Source of the DNA: Thermoflexus hugenholtzii JAD2
GTDB taxonomy: Bacteria > Chloroflexota > Dehalococcoidia > UBA2979
NCBI GenBank assembly: GCA_945889565.1
Contig: CAMDBZ010000032.1
Location: forward strand, 1 to 10,756
DNA length: 10,756 nt
Reading direction: 5' to 3'
Below are positions 5,095-10,756 of this stretch, piece by piece. Each line of letters begins with the position of its first letter. Positions within the stretch are counted from its first letter, which is position 1. Both the position numbers and the translations under genes were made by a program. A model generated the notes under the pieces. That model did no database searches and had not been told where the DNA came from. It saw only the letters and a program-made list of their open reading frames with translations.

Positions 5095-5757
5095 CTACGG
5101 CAGCGCGGCGCGGCCCCCGCCCGGGAGCGCGAAGCGGCCCCCCGGCAGCCCGAAGCGCACCGGCGACAGCGCGGGCTGCCCGCCCGGCCTCGGCGGCGTG
5201 CCTCCTGCGAGGTGCGAGACGAGGGCGGGCGCAGCCGCCGGCGCGTGCCCGTTGGATGCAGGTGCGGCGTCCTCGGCCGGCGCGCGCTCGGCATCGCTCG
5301 CAGGCGCTGCCTCCTGCGCGGGGGCGACCGTCGCACCCATGGTCGGGGCGGCGGGCTCGGCGGCGAACGACGACGCCTGCGGTGCGGGCGGCTGACCCCA
5401 CGCGCCACTGGGCGCGGAGTCGCGGCGCGCCTCGCCCCAGCTCGTGCTGGCGGTACCGCTGTCGAAGCGCTCCGCCGGCGCGCCGTCAGAGCGCTCGCGC
5501 CGCCTCCACCACATGTAGGCCGCGGTCGCAGCGCCCACCGCGAGCGTCAGCGCGGCGAACCGCGCGGCACGCCGTCCGCCGCGTCGACCCCGCATGCGGC
5601 CTACGAGCTCAGCCACTGCCGGTGGCTCGGGCATGTGCAGCTCCGCCGCCGGCGTGCTCGCCAGCACGCTTGCGCGGGCCATTGCGGCGCGCGCCCGCGC
5701 GAGCCGCGTGCGCCTGCGGCGCGTCAGAAACGCAAACGGTGCGATCAGGAGGCGCAT
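5095..5757 (-). CDS. Single-pass membrane protein with Ala/Pro-rich tail
   Basis: No family is recognised. The 220 residues begin MRLLIAPFAFL, followed by a very basic segment (TRRRRTRLARARAAMARA, 12-29), a short Pro-rich turn with an AELVGRMRGRRGGRRAAR basic stretch (49-66), and one membrane helix FAALTLAVGAATAAYMWW (67-84) closed by RRRER. Arginines lie on both sides, more on the N-terminal side, favouring an inside N-terminus. The remaining 130 residues are Ala/Pro/Gly-rich and probably disordered, ending in a small LPGG-type repeat (LPGGRFALPGGGRAALP, 204-220). The ATG at 5757 is supported by an AAAGGGTGAG ribosome site upstream. The tail's composition can arise from drift in high GC, but the helix with flanking charges is specific. 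It may share transcription with tRNA-Glu. Confidence 0.6.
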   Translation of the reverse strand: MRLLIAPFAFLTRRRRTRLARARAAMARASVLASTPAAELHMPEPPAVAELVGRMRGRRGGRRAARFAALTLAVGAATAAYMWWRRRERSDGAPAERFDSGTASTSWGEARRDSAPSGAWGQPPAPQASSFAAEPAAPTMGATVAPAQEAAPASDAERAPAEDAAPASNGHAPAAAPALVSHLAGGTPPRPGGQPALSPVRFGLPGGRFALPGGGRAALP

Positions 5758-5769
5758 CTGTGCTCACCC

Positions 5770-5847
5770 TTTCCCCGCTGGGGAGCGTGTGGATAGCCCG
5801 CGTGTGCCCCGCGAGCGATGCATCGGAGCACCCGCCGAGCGGGGAAA
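5770..5847. repeat. 10-base inverted repeat in divergent intergenic region
   Basis: TTTCCCCGCT (5770-5779) and AGCGGGGAAA (5838-5847) are perfect inverted copies 58 bases apart, between the divergent membrane-protein and malic-enzyme genes. The left copy lies about 12 bases upstream of the membrane-protein start and also forms a local CCCC-GCT-GGGG hairpin. A regulator-binding pair is possible but not shown. The rest of the 263-base region 5758-6020 shows no gene. Confidence 0.35.
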
Positions 5848-5975
5848 ACCCTTACGGAATCACCATCCATCAACACTCGGGCCCGCTCGGACGCGCCGCT
5901 CCCGGCCCTCCGCCCACTCGCGCTCGCCGACACGGAGACCACCAGCGCACCTACTCCGCTCAAGCACCAGCAGCG

Positions 5976-5981
5976 TATAGT
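5976..5981 (+). promoter_or_regulatory. Likely -10 box (TATAGT) for malic enzyme gene
   Basis: TATAGT matches five of six -10 positions and sits in an AT-richer pocket. It implies transcription from about 5988 and a leader of some 33 bases, with a GGAG-type SD (6010-6013) 7 bases before the ATG at 6021. No clear -35 is visible. Confidence 0.5.
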
Positions 5982-6020
5982 TTCCCTCTACCCGCGCCCA
6001 CCATCCCCCGGAGCGACTCG

Positions 6021-7490
6021 ATGACCACAGCCGACGCAGACCCCCAGGCCCACGTCGTCGACGAGTACCAGAGCCCGGTCTCTGGCTATCAACTGCTGCT
6101 CCGCCTGCGCATCGCCAACGTGCCGGGCAACCTGGGCATGGTCACCACCGTCATCGGCGACGGCGGCGCCGATATCGGCTCCATCGACATCGTCGAGGCG
6201 CACAAGGACATGGTCGTCCGCGACATCCGTATCTACTGTCGCGACGCGGACAACGCCCGCCTCATCGTCGAGCAAGTCGCGCTCCTCCCCGGCGTCGAGG
6301 TCCAGCACGCCTCCGATCGCACCTTCCAGCTGCACCGCCGCGGCAAGATCGAGGTCAGCAACAAGGTGCACATCCGCACCATGGCCGAGCTCGCGCACGT
6401 GTACACCCCCGGTGTCGCGCGCGTCTCCATGCAAATCCACGACAACCCGGACGCCGTCTGGTCCCTCACCACCAAGCCGAACACCGTCGCCGTCGTCACG
6501 GACGGCACCGCTGTGCTCGGCCTCGGCGACATCGGCCCGTACGCCGCCATGCCGGTCATGGAGGGCAAGTCGATGCTCTTCAAGACGTTCGGCGATATTG
6601 ACGCCTGGCCGATCTGCCTCGACACGAAGGACCCCGACGAGATCGTGCGCATCGTCAAGGCGATCGCCCCCGGCTTCGGCGGCATCCTGCTCGAAGACAT
6701 CTCCGCCCCCCGCTGCTTCGAAATCGAAGACCGCCTCAAGGAGCTGCTCGACATCCCCGTCTTCCACGACGACCAGCACGGCACCGCCGTGGTCGTACTC
6801 GCCGGGCTGATCAACAGCCTGAAGATCGTGCAGAAGCGGCCGGAGGACCTGCGCGTCGTCGTGCTCGGCGCGGGCGCTGCGGGCATCGCGTGCGCGCGCA
6901 TCATGCTCAACTTCGGCGTGCGCCAGATGACGCTCTTCGACCGCAGCGGCCCGATCTACAACGGCCGCACCGCCGGCATGAACTCCGCCAAGCAATGGAT
7001 CGCCGAGCACACGAACCGCGAAGGCTTCGACGGCACGCTGTCCGAGGCGATGCAGGGCGCCGACATGTTCCTCGGCCTCTCCGGCCCGCGCCAGGTCACC
7101 CCCGACCAGGTGTCGAGCATGGCGCCGGACTCGATCGTGATGGCGCTGTCGAACCCGGAGCCCGAGATCATGCCGGAGCTGATCTTCGGCAAAGCGCGCA
7201 TCATCGCGACGGGCCGCTCGGACTACCCGAACCAGGTCAACAACGTGCTCTGCTTCCCCGGCCTGTTCCGCGGCGCCTTCGACTCGGCCGCCACGCGCAT
7301 CACCGAGGAGATGAAGATCGTCGCCGCCCGCGCGATCGCCGGCGTGATCCCGGACTCACTGCTGTCCGAGGACTACATCCTGCCGTCCGTCTTCAACGAG
7401 GAAGTCGCCCAACGCGTCGCCGCCGCCACCGCCGCGGAGGCGATCCGCGGCGGCTACGTGCGCTCCAAGGGCTCGCGCGTCTTCATCTAG
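6021..7490 (+). CDS. ACT-domain NAD(P)-dependent malic enzyme
   Basis: This enzyme oxidatively decarboxylates malate to pyruvate and CO2 with reduction of NAD(P), linking the citric acid cycle to pyruvate. The 489 residues hold an N-terminal ACT domain (about 22-97: LRIANVPGNLGMVTTVIG, then GSIDIVEAHKDMVVRDIRI), a small-molecule sensing fold. The malic domain follows: YTPGVA with catalytic Tyr128, TDGTAVLGLGDIGPYAAMPV (160-179), MEGKSMLFK with catalytic Lys183, metal ligands in LEDISAP (Glu225, Asp226) and FHDDQHGTA (Asp250/251). The NAD domain has GAGAAG (283-288) and Asp307 at the end of the next strand, favouring NAD. SNPEPEI (377-383) and the NNVLCFPGLFRGAFD segment are typical. It lacks the phosphotransacetylase tail of long MaeB proteins. 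The ATG has a weak GGAG upstream. The last 8 bases overlap the convergent protease gene. Confidence 0.95.
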   Translation: MTTADADPQAHVVDEYQSPVSGYQLLLRLRIANVPGNLGMVTTVIGDGGADIGSIDIVEAHKDMVVRDIRIYCRDADNARLIVEQVALLPGVEVQHASDRTFQLHRRGKIEVSNKVHIRTMAELAHVYTPGVARVSMQIHDNPDAVWSLTTKPNTVAVVTDGTAVLGLGDIGPYAAMPVMEGKSMLFKTFGDIDAWPICLDTKDPDEIVRIVKAIAPGFGGILLEDISAPRCFEIEDRLKELLDIPVFHDDQHGTAVVVLAGLINSLKIVQKRPEDLRVVVLGAGAAGIACARIMLNFGVRQMTLFDRSGPIYNGRTAGMNSAKQWIAEHTNREGFDGTLSEAMQGADMFLGLSGPRQVTPDQVSSMAPDSIVMALSNPEPEIMPELIFGKARIIATGRSDYPNQVNNVLCFPGLFRGAFDSAATRITEEMKIVAARAIAGVIPDSLLSEDYILPSVFNEEVAQRVAAATAAEAIRGGYVRSKGSRVFI

Positions 7491-8373
7491 ATCTAGCCCG
7501 AAGCGCAGCGGCGCGCGCGGTCTCGCCCGGCCGCGCCGGCGACTCGTAGCGCACGCGCGGCCCGGCGCGTCGCGAGAGCCCGCGCAGCTCATCGGGCCCC
7601 GCCACGAGCAGCGCCGCGATCGCGAGCACCATGACCCCGCTGCTGACGACCGCGGCGATCGTCCCCTCCCCCGCCTCCGAGGCGGTGAAGAGGTTGAACA
7701 GCCCGTGCCACAGCACGATCACCAGCAAGCTGCCGCGGGCGCTGTTGAAGAGCCACGTAAGGAACACCGCGCCGAGCGCCAGTCCGAGCGCCCAGCCGAC
7801 GAGCATCGCGCCGTTCATGTCCGCGTAGCTGGGATTCTCGAAGAACGAGGGGACGTGCCAGAGCCCCCAGCCGATCAGCAGCAGGCCCGTCGCCGGCAAC
7901 GCGCGCCGCGACTGCTGCAAGCGCGGCAGCGCAAACCCACGCCAGCCCGTCTCTTCGCCGACTGCGTACGTCAGCACGTGGACCAGCAATGTCAGCGGCA
8001 ACCCGATCGCCGGCAGGTTCCTCGTCTTCGCGACCGCGGCGTACTCCGGCCATGCCCCGTCTACGAGCCGCGCCGCGACGAGGCCGACGCCGAGCAACAC
8101 GAGCGGGCTGACGACGCCAAACAGCAGCCAGCCGACAGGCGCCGACGCCGGCCAGTAGCGCGCGAACAGTGTCCGCACCCCCGCGCGCCCATCGACGAAC
8201 GCGGTGACGAGGACGGCGGCCGTGATCGGCCCGGCGGCGCCCGCGTAATGCCACCACTCGGGCACGTCACGCGACCACCACCCCTGCTCGGTCGCGATGC
8301 GCGGCAGCCACAGCAGCCACGACACTGCCAAGGCGAGCGCGAAGTAGCTCAGCACCGGATGCCGGCGGATCAA
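7483..8373 (-). CDS. CPBP-family intramembrane metalloprotease
   Basis: This 296-residue membrane protein belongs to the CPBP (Abi/Rce1-like) family, glutamate-dependent intramembrane proteases or protein-processing factors. The three family motifs are visible: EETGWRGF (140-147, with Glu140, Glu141 and Arg145), GWGLWHVPSFF (168-178, His173), and LWHGLFN (221-227, His223 and Asn227). About seven to eight hydrophobic segments are present (for example 7-23, 46-61, 80-102, 122-137, 160-172, 189-208, 215-229, 238-257). A basic C-terminal tail of about 35 residues follows. The start is a TTG at 8373, chosen because GGAGG stands 4 bases before it and no better ATG exists. Its 3' end overlaps the malic enzyme gene end by 8 bases. 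The substrate is unknown. Confidence 0.9.
   Translation of the reverse strand: MIRRHPVLSYFALALAVSWLLWLPRIATEQGWWSRDVPEWWHYAGAAGPITAAVLVTAFVDGRAGVRTLFARYWPASAPVGWLLFGVVSPLVLLGVGLVAARLVDGAWPEYAAVAKTRNLPAIGLPLTLLVHVLTYAVGEETGWRGFALPRLQQSRRALPATGLLLIGWGLWHVPSFFENPSYADMNGAMLVGWALGLALGAVFLTWLFNSARGSLLVIVLWHGLFNLFTASEAGEGTIAAVVSSGVMVLAIAALLVAGPDELRGLSRRAGPRVRYESPARPGETARAAALRARSR
7487..7496. repeat. Palindrome CTAGATCTAG at overlapping convergent gene ends
   Basis: The sequence reads the same on both strands. It holds the malic enzyme stop TAG (7488-7490), an in-frame second TAG two codons on (7494-7496), and the last codons of the protease, whose TGA is at 7485-7483. It is a doubled ATCTAG unit. 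The palindrome is too short to end transcription alone. Confidence 0.5.
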
Positions 8374-8485
8374 CGAGCCTCCGCCAGCACGATCGCGCCT
8401 GCCCGCCGACGCGACTACAGCCGAACGTCCCGCGCTGGAGGGGCCAGTCCGCCGGAGCCGGAGCTGCCCGTCACGGCGAGTGACC
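8374..8485. other. Intergenic spacer with small stem
   Basis: This 112-base gap between two minus-strand genes holds a GTCAC-GGCGA-GTGAC stem (8470-8484) directly past the sulfite-oxidase-like stop, without a T-run, and the GGAGG ribosome site of the protease at 8378-8382. No gene is seen. Confidence 0.4.
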
Positions 8486-9085
8486 CTACGAGTAGCGCTC
8501 CTCCGTCCACGGGTCGCCGTGGATGTGGTAGCCGTACATCTCCCAGAACCCCGGGCGCTCGTCCGCGACGAGCTCGATGCCGCGCACCCACTTCGCGCTC
8601 TTCCAGAAGTACAGGTGCGGCACCACGCCGCGCAGCGGGCCGCCGTGATCCGCCGAGATCGGCTCGCCGTTGTGCGTGTGCGCGAGTAGCGCCGCGTCGT
8701 AGTGCAGCTCGTCCAGCGGCACGTTCGTCGTGTAGCCGCCGTACGAGTGGAACATCACGTGCTTGGCCTCCGGGCGCACCTTCGCCAGCGCGAGCACGTC
8801 GCTGATGCGCACGCCCTCCCAGTCGTTGTCGTACTTGCTCCACGTCGTCACGCAGTGGATGTCGGAGCGGCTCCGCACCTGCGGGAGCGCCAGAAACTGC
8901 TCCCAGCTCAAGCGCACCTCCTGCTCCACCAGCCCGAAGATGCGGAACTCCCACGTCGCGAGGTCGATGCGCGGGTTCGAGCCGTAGCTCAGCACCGGCC
9001 AGCCGTCGGTCAGCCGCTGGCCGCCCGGGAGCCGAGGCGTGCGCGCCAGCGAGTGTGTGGTGTCGGGCGGCGTGTCGAGCGTCAT
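8486..9085 (-). CDS. Sulfite-oxidase-like molybdopterin oxidoreductase
   Basis: The 199 residues form one molybdopterin-binding domain of the sulfite oxidase/MsrP superfamily. Key parts are the RIDLATWEFRIFGLV strand region (39-53), WEQFLALPQV (61-70), and DIHCVTTWSKYDNDWEGV (75-92), in which Cys78 is the expected molybdenum ligand. Then comes HSYGGYTTNVPLDEL (113-127), and DHGGPLRGVVPHLYFWKSAKWVRGI (146-170), the classic cofactor-binding region. It ends in GYHIHGDPWTEERYS. No Tat signal, heme domain or dimerisation domain is present, so it is probably cytoplasmic. The ATG at 9085 follows a GGCAGG site by 7 bases; an ATG seven codons earlier at 9106 lacks an SD but remains possible. The wider frame to 9679 is an antisense extension over lspA. 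Its electron partner and substrate are unknown. Confidence 0.9.
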   Translation of the reverse strand: MTLDTPPDTTHSLARTPRLPGGQRLTDGWPVLSYGSNPRIDLATWEFRIFGLVEQEVRLSWEQFLALPQVRSRSDIHCVTTWSKYDNDWEGVRISDVLALAKVRPEAKHVMFHSYGGYTTNVPLDELHYDAALLAHTHNGEPISADHGGPLRGVVPHLYFWKSAKWVRGIELVADERPGFWEMYGYHIHGDPWTEERYS

Positions 9086-9217
9086 TCGGCGGCCTGCCTT
9101 CCCCATGGCGAGCAGCGGCCGTAGCCCGCCACCGCCGTACTTGAGGCCTTCATCGTACGGCCGGGCCCGCCCCCGTCTCAACGCTGCGCGGAGCCCCTGG
9201 GGGCGGGACTGGCCCGG

Positions 9218-9238
9218 GGCGCGCTCGTGCAGCGCGCC
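9218..9238. promoter_or_regulatory. 8-base-arm palindrome at the lspA promoter
   Basis: GGCGCGCT (9218-9225), loop CGTGC, AGCGCGCC (9231-9238): the arms match perfectly. It ends 6 bases before a TACGAT -10 box (9244-9249), so it covers the spacer and -35 position of the lspA promoter. This is the placement of an operator for a dimeric repressor, or it may be a terminator-like hairpin for incoming transcription. Confidence 0.4.
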
Positions 9239-9243
9239 TTCGC

Positions 9244-9249
9244 TACGAT
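9244..9249 (+). promoter_or_regulatory. Likely -10 box (TACGAT) for the lspA-rluD-gltX operon
   Basis: TACGAT matches four of six -10 positions. It would start a transcript near 9256, 23 bases before the lspA ATG, leaving room for the AGGAAG ribosome site. The -35 position is covered by the palindrome at 9218-9238 and shows no TTG motif. Confidence 0.45.
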
Positions 9250-9278
9250 GGATGGATGCACCACAGGAAGCAGCCGGC

Positions 9279-9782
9279 ATGACCGCCCAGCAGTCCGCCC
9301 TCCCCTCCCGCGCCGCCGCGGCGCGCTCCCGCGGCCCGTACGCGCTGCTCGCCCTCGTCGTGCTGGCCGCCGACCAGGCGACGAAGGCGCTGGTGCGCGC
9401 CCGGCTCGTCGAGGGCGAGGCGTGGCCGTCACGCGACGCCTGGCTGGCGATCTCGCACGTCGAGAACTCGGGCGCGGCGTTCGGCATGTTCCAGGGCGCA
9501 GGGCCGTTCCTGCTCGCCGCGACGGTGGTCGGCGTCGCCGCGGTGCTCGCGTTCCTGCTCGTCACCCCCGCGATCGACCGGTTGTACCTCGGGGCGCTCT
9601 CGCTCATCCTCGGAGGCGCGTCCGGGAACCTCATCGACCGGCTCGCGAAAGGCACCGTGACCGACTTCATCGACCCCACGCACTACCCGGCGTTCAACCT
9701 CGCCGACTCCGCCATCGTCTGCGGGGTGCTCGCCGTGATCGCGCACTCGCTCTTCAGCGGCGCCAGGGAGCCCGCGCGATGA
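9279..9782 (+). CDS. lspA: Lipoprotein signal peptidase (signal peptidase II)
   Basis: LspA is a membrane aspartyl protease that removes the signal peptide from lipid-modified prolipoproteins, such as the two in this window. The 167 residues have four membrane helices (about 20-38, 73-94, 99-116, 142-159). The family blocks are all present: LAADQATKAL (29-38), ISHVENSGAAFGMF (58-71), GASGNLIDRL (113-122), VTDFID (127-132) with catalytic Asp129, and FNLADSAI (139-146) with catalytic Asp143. The ATG at 9279 has AGGAAG 9 bases upstream; an in-frame ATG at 9252 would lie just past the proposed -10 box and is less likely. The Ala/Arg-rich head before helix 1 is normal in GC-rich relatives. Its ATGA overlaps the start of rluD, indicating coupled translation. 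Confidence 0.97.
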   Translation: MTAQQSALPSRAAAARSRGPYALLALVVLAADQATKALVRARLVEGEAWPSRDAWLAISHVENSGAAFGMFQGAGPFLLAATVVGVAAVLAFLLVTPAIDRLYLGALSLILGGASGNLIDRLAKGTVTDFIDPTHYPAFNLADSAIVCGVLAVIAHSLFSGAREPAR

Positions 9783-10711
9783 GCGGCGCCACGCACCGCT
9801 TCGCCGCCGGCGCGCCCGACCGACTCGACCGCGCGATCGCCGCCGCCGTGCCCGCACTCTCGCGCGCGCAGGCGCAGCGGCTGATCGCCGCGGGCCACGT
9901 GCGCGTCGCGGACACGGCCGTCGCGCACGCCGCGCACACCGTCGACGCTGGCACGCTGATCGAGGTGAGCGTGCCCCTCGAACCGCAGCGCGACGCCCCG
10001 CCGGCCTTCGCCGTGCTGTACGAGGACGAGCACACGCTCGTGCTCGACAAGCCACCCGGGCTGATCGTGCACTCCGTGCCCGGGCGCAGCGGCCCGACGC
10101 TCGTCGACGCGGTGCGCGCGCACGCGCCCGAGATCGGCGACATCGACGGCAGCGATCGCCCCGGCGTCGTGCACCGCCTCGACCGCGACACCTCGGGCGT
10201 GCTCGCCTACGCGAAAACCGAAGCCGCCTGGTCCTACCTCAAGCAGCAGTGGCGCGATCGCGAGACGCTGAAGCAGTACCTGGCACTCGTCGCCGGTCGC
10301 GTGGACCCACCCGCCGGCATCATCGACGCCGAGCTCGGCCCCGACCCCAACGACCCGCGCCGTCGCGCCGTCGTCGAGCGCGGCGAGTCCGCGCTCAGCG
10401 AGTACCACGTGCGCGAGCAGTACGGCGACGAAGCCGCGCTGCTGGAGGTGCGCATCTTCACCGGCCGTACGCACCAGATCCGCGTGCACCTGGAAGCCAC
10501 CGGGCACCCCGTGCTCGGCGACGTGCACTACGGCCGGGCTTCTGAGCTCATCGCGCGGCAGGCGCTGCACGCGTGGCGGCTCGGCTTCCGCCTTCCCGCC
10601 ACCGACGAGTGGCGCGAGTTCGAGGCGCCCAGTCCCGCCGACTTCGCCGCCGCGGTCGCGCTGCTGCGCCTGCGCCACCGCGGCGTGACGCCCTGGCTGG
10701 CGCGCTCGTGA
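9779..10711 (+). CDS. rluD: RluD/RluA-family ribosomal large-subunit pseudouridine synthase
   Basis: This enzyme converts chosen uridines of 23S rRNA to pseudouridine. The 310 residues start with an S4 RNA-binding domain (about 13-62: RLDRAIAAAVPALSRAQAQ, LIAAGHVRV). The catalytic domain follows: VLYEDEHTLVLDKPPGLIVH (79-98), and HRLDRDTSGVLAYAK (132-146), where Asp135 is the nucleophile. Then come LKQYLALVAG (164-173), FTGRTHQIRVHLEATGHPVLGD (227-248), and QALHAWRLGF (261-270). The length and domain order fit RluD, which acts on helix 69. RluC or another RluA-type target cannot be excluded without a tree. The ATG sits within the lspA stop (ATGA), and its own TGA overlaps the gltX start (GTGA). 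Standing between lspA and gltX is a common bacterial order. Confidence 0.93.
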   Translation: MSGATHRFAAGAPDRLDRAIAAAVPALSRAQAQRLIAAGHVRVADTAVAHAAHTVDAGTLIEVSVPLEPQRDAPPAFAVLYEDEHTLVLDKPPGLIVHSVPGRSGPTLVDAVRAHAPEIGDIDGSDRPGVVHRLDRDTSGVLAYAKTEAAWSYLKQQWRDRETLKQYLALVAGRVDPPAGIIDAELGPDPNDPRRRAVVERGESALSEYHVREQYGDEAALLEVRIFTGRTHQIRVHLEATGHPVLGDVHYGRASELIARQALHAWRLGFRLPATDEWREFEAPSPADFAAAVALLRLRHRGVTPWLARS

Positions 10712-10756
10712 GCGGCCCGCGCCTCCGCTACGCGCCGAGCCCGACGGGCGACCCGC
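10708..10756 (+). CDS. gltX: Glutamyl-tRNA synthetase, N-terminal fragment
   Basis: Only 16 codons lie in the window: a GTG start overlapping the rluD stop (GTGA), then SGPRLRYAPSPTGDP. The R-x-APSPTGDP signature is the opening of class I glutamyl-tRNA synthetases, directly before the HIGH-like motif, which lies outside. The enzyme charges tRNA-Glu, and such a tRNA is encoded at 4959-5034. Glutamyl-Q-tRNA(Asp) synthetase shares this opening, so the name is likely but not certain. The coupling to rluD sets the start. Confidence 0.8.
   Translation, partial: MSGPRLRYAPSPTGDP

Noticed and set aside
5004..6020. Upstream extension of the malic enzyme frame to 828 residues
   Set aside because: It passes through tRNA-Glu and antisense to the membrane-protein gene. 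The malic enzyme starts naturally at 6021 with an ACT domain and a -10 box just upstream.
9250..9258. GATGGATGG microrepeat before lspA
   Set aside because: It is too short and has too few units to set apart from chance; it lies at the likely transcription start and offers competing ATGs but no better reading frame.
9107..9679. Upstream extension of the sulfite-oxidase-like frame to 397 residues
   Set aside because: It is antisense to lspA, lacks any signal or domain, and the enzyme domain is complete from 9085.
4959..10756. Functional link between tRNA-Glu and gltX
   Set aside because: They are nearly 6 kb apart on opposite strands with unrelated genes between. Proximity is probably coincidence.
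1..10756. Mobile element, CRISPR array, prophage or toxin-antitoxin pair
   Set aside because: No transposase, integrase, terminal repeats, spaced repeats or paired small genes with known motifs were found on either strand.

Overview
This is a very GC-rich bacterial chromosomal window (roughly 70% GC by eye) with densely packed genes and no mobile element, CRISPR array or phage gene. The mixture of small lipoproteins, an ACT-domain malic enzyme, a molybdopterin sulfite-oxidase-like protein, a CPBP protease and an lspA-rluD-gltX run, with some starts that look leaderless and others with Shine-Dalgarno (SD) sites, is most reminiscent of Chloroflexota. That placement is an inference from gene content and protein style, not from a marker-gene comparison.

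Positions 1-2172 hold a minus-strand run: a 71-residue hypothetical protein, a CcdA-type thiol-electron transporter, a 148-residue unknown protein, and a lipoprotein that leaves the window at position 1. The CcdA protein is the main discovery. Its two three-helix halves are in reversed order: the half with the WSPCIGP motif, normally C-terminal, comes first, and the half with the SFLSPCVLP motif, normally N-terminal, comes second. This looks like a natural circular permutation in which the old extracytoplasmic termini are joined and the old cytoplasmic loop is opened.

Positions 2315-3908 (plus) hold a gamma-glutamylcyclotransferase-like protein and a zinc-free quinone-oxidoreductase-type dehydrogenase. 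The dehydrogenase has a leader with an inverted repeat that runs into its ribosome site. Positions 3956-5757 (minus) hold a 61-residue Cys/His-rich protein, a small lipoprotein, a hairpin terminator, tRNA-Glu(TTC), and a one-helix membrane protein with a long Ala/Pro-rich tail.

Positions 6021-7490 (plus) encode an ACT-domain malic enzyme, whose end overlaps that of a convergent CPBP membrane protease (minus). A sulfite-oxidase-like molybdoenzyme follows (minus). At the right edge the plus-strand cluster lspA-rluD-gltX is translationally coupled through ATGA and GTGA overlaps; gltX is cut by the window end.

Two minus-strand genes (stops at 645-647 and 3956-3958) end in three-copy short tandem repeats, with the stop codon inside the first repeat unit. 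A TANNNT box lies 6-7 bases before the start codon of several minus-strand genes, suggesting leaderless mRNAs. No gene-free stretch exceeds 300 bases; the longest is 5758-6020.
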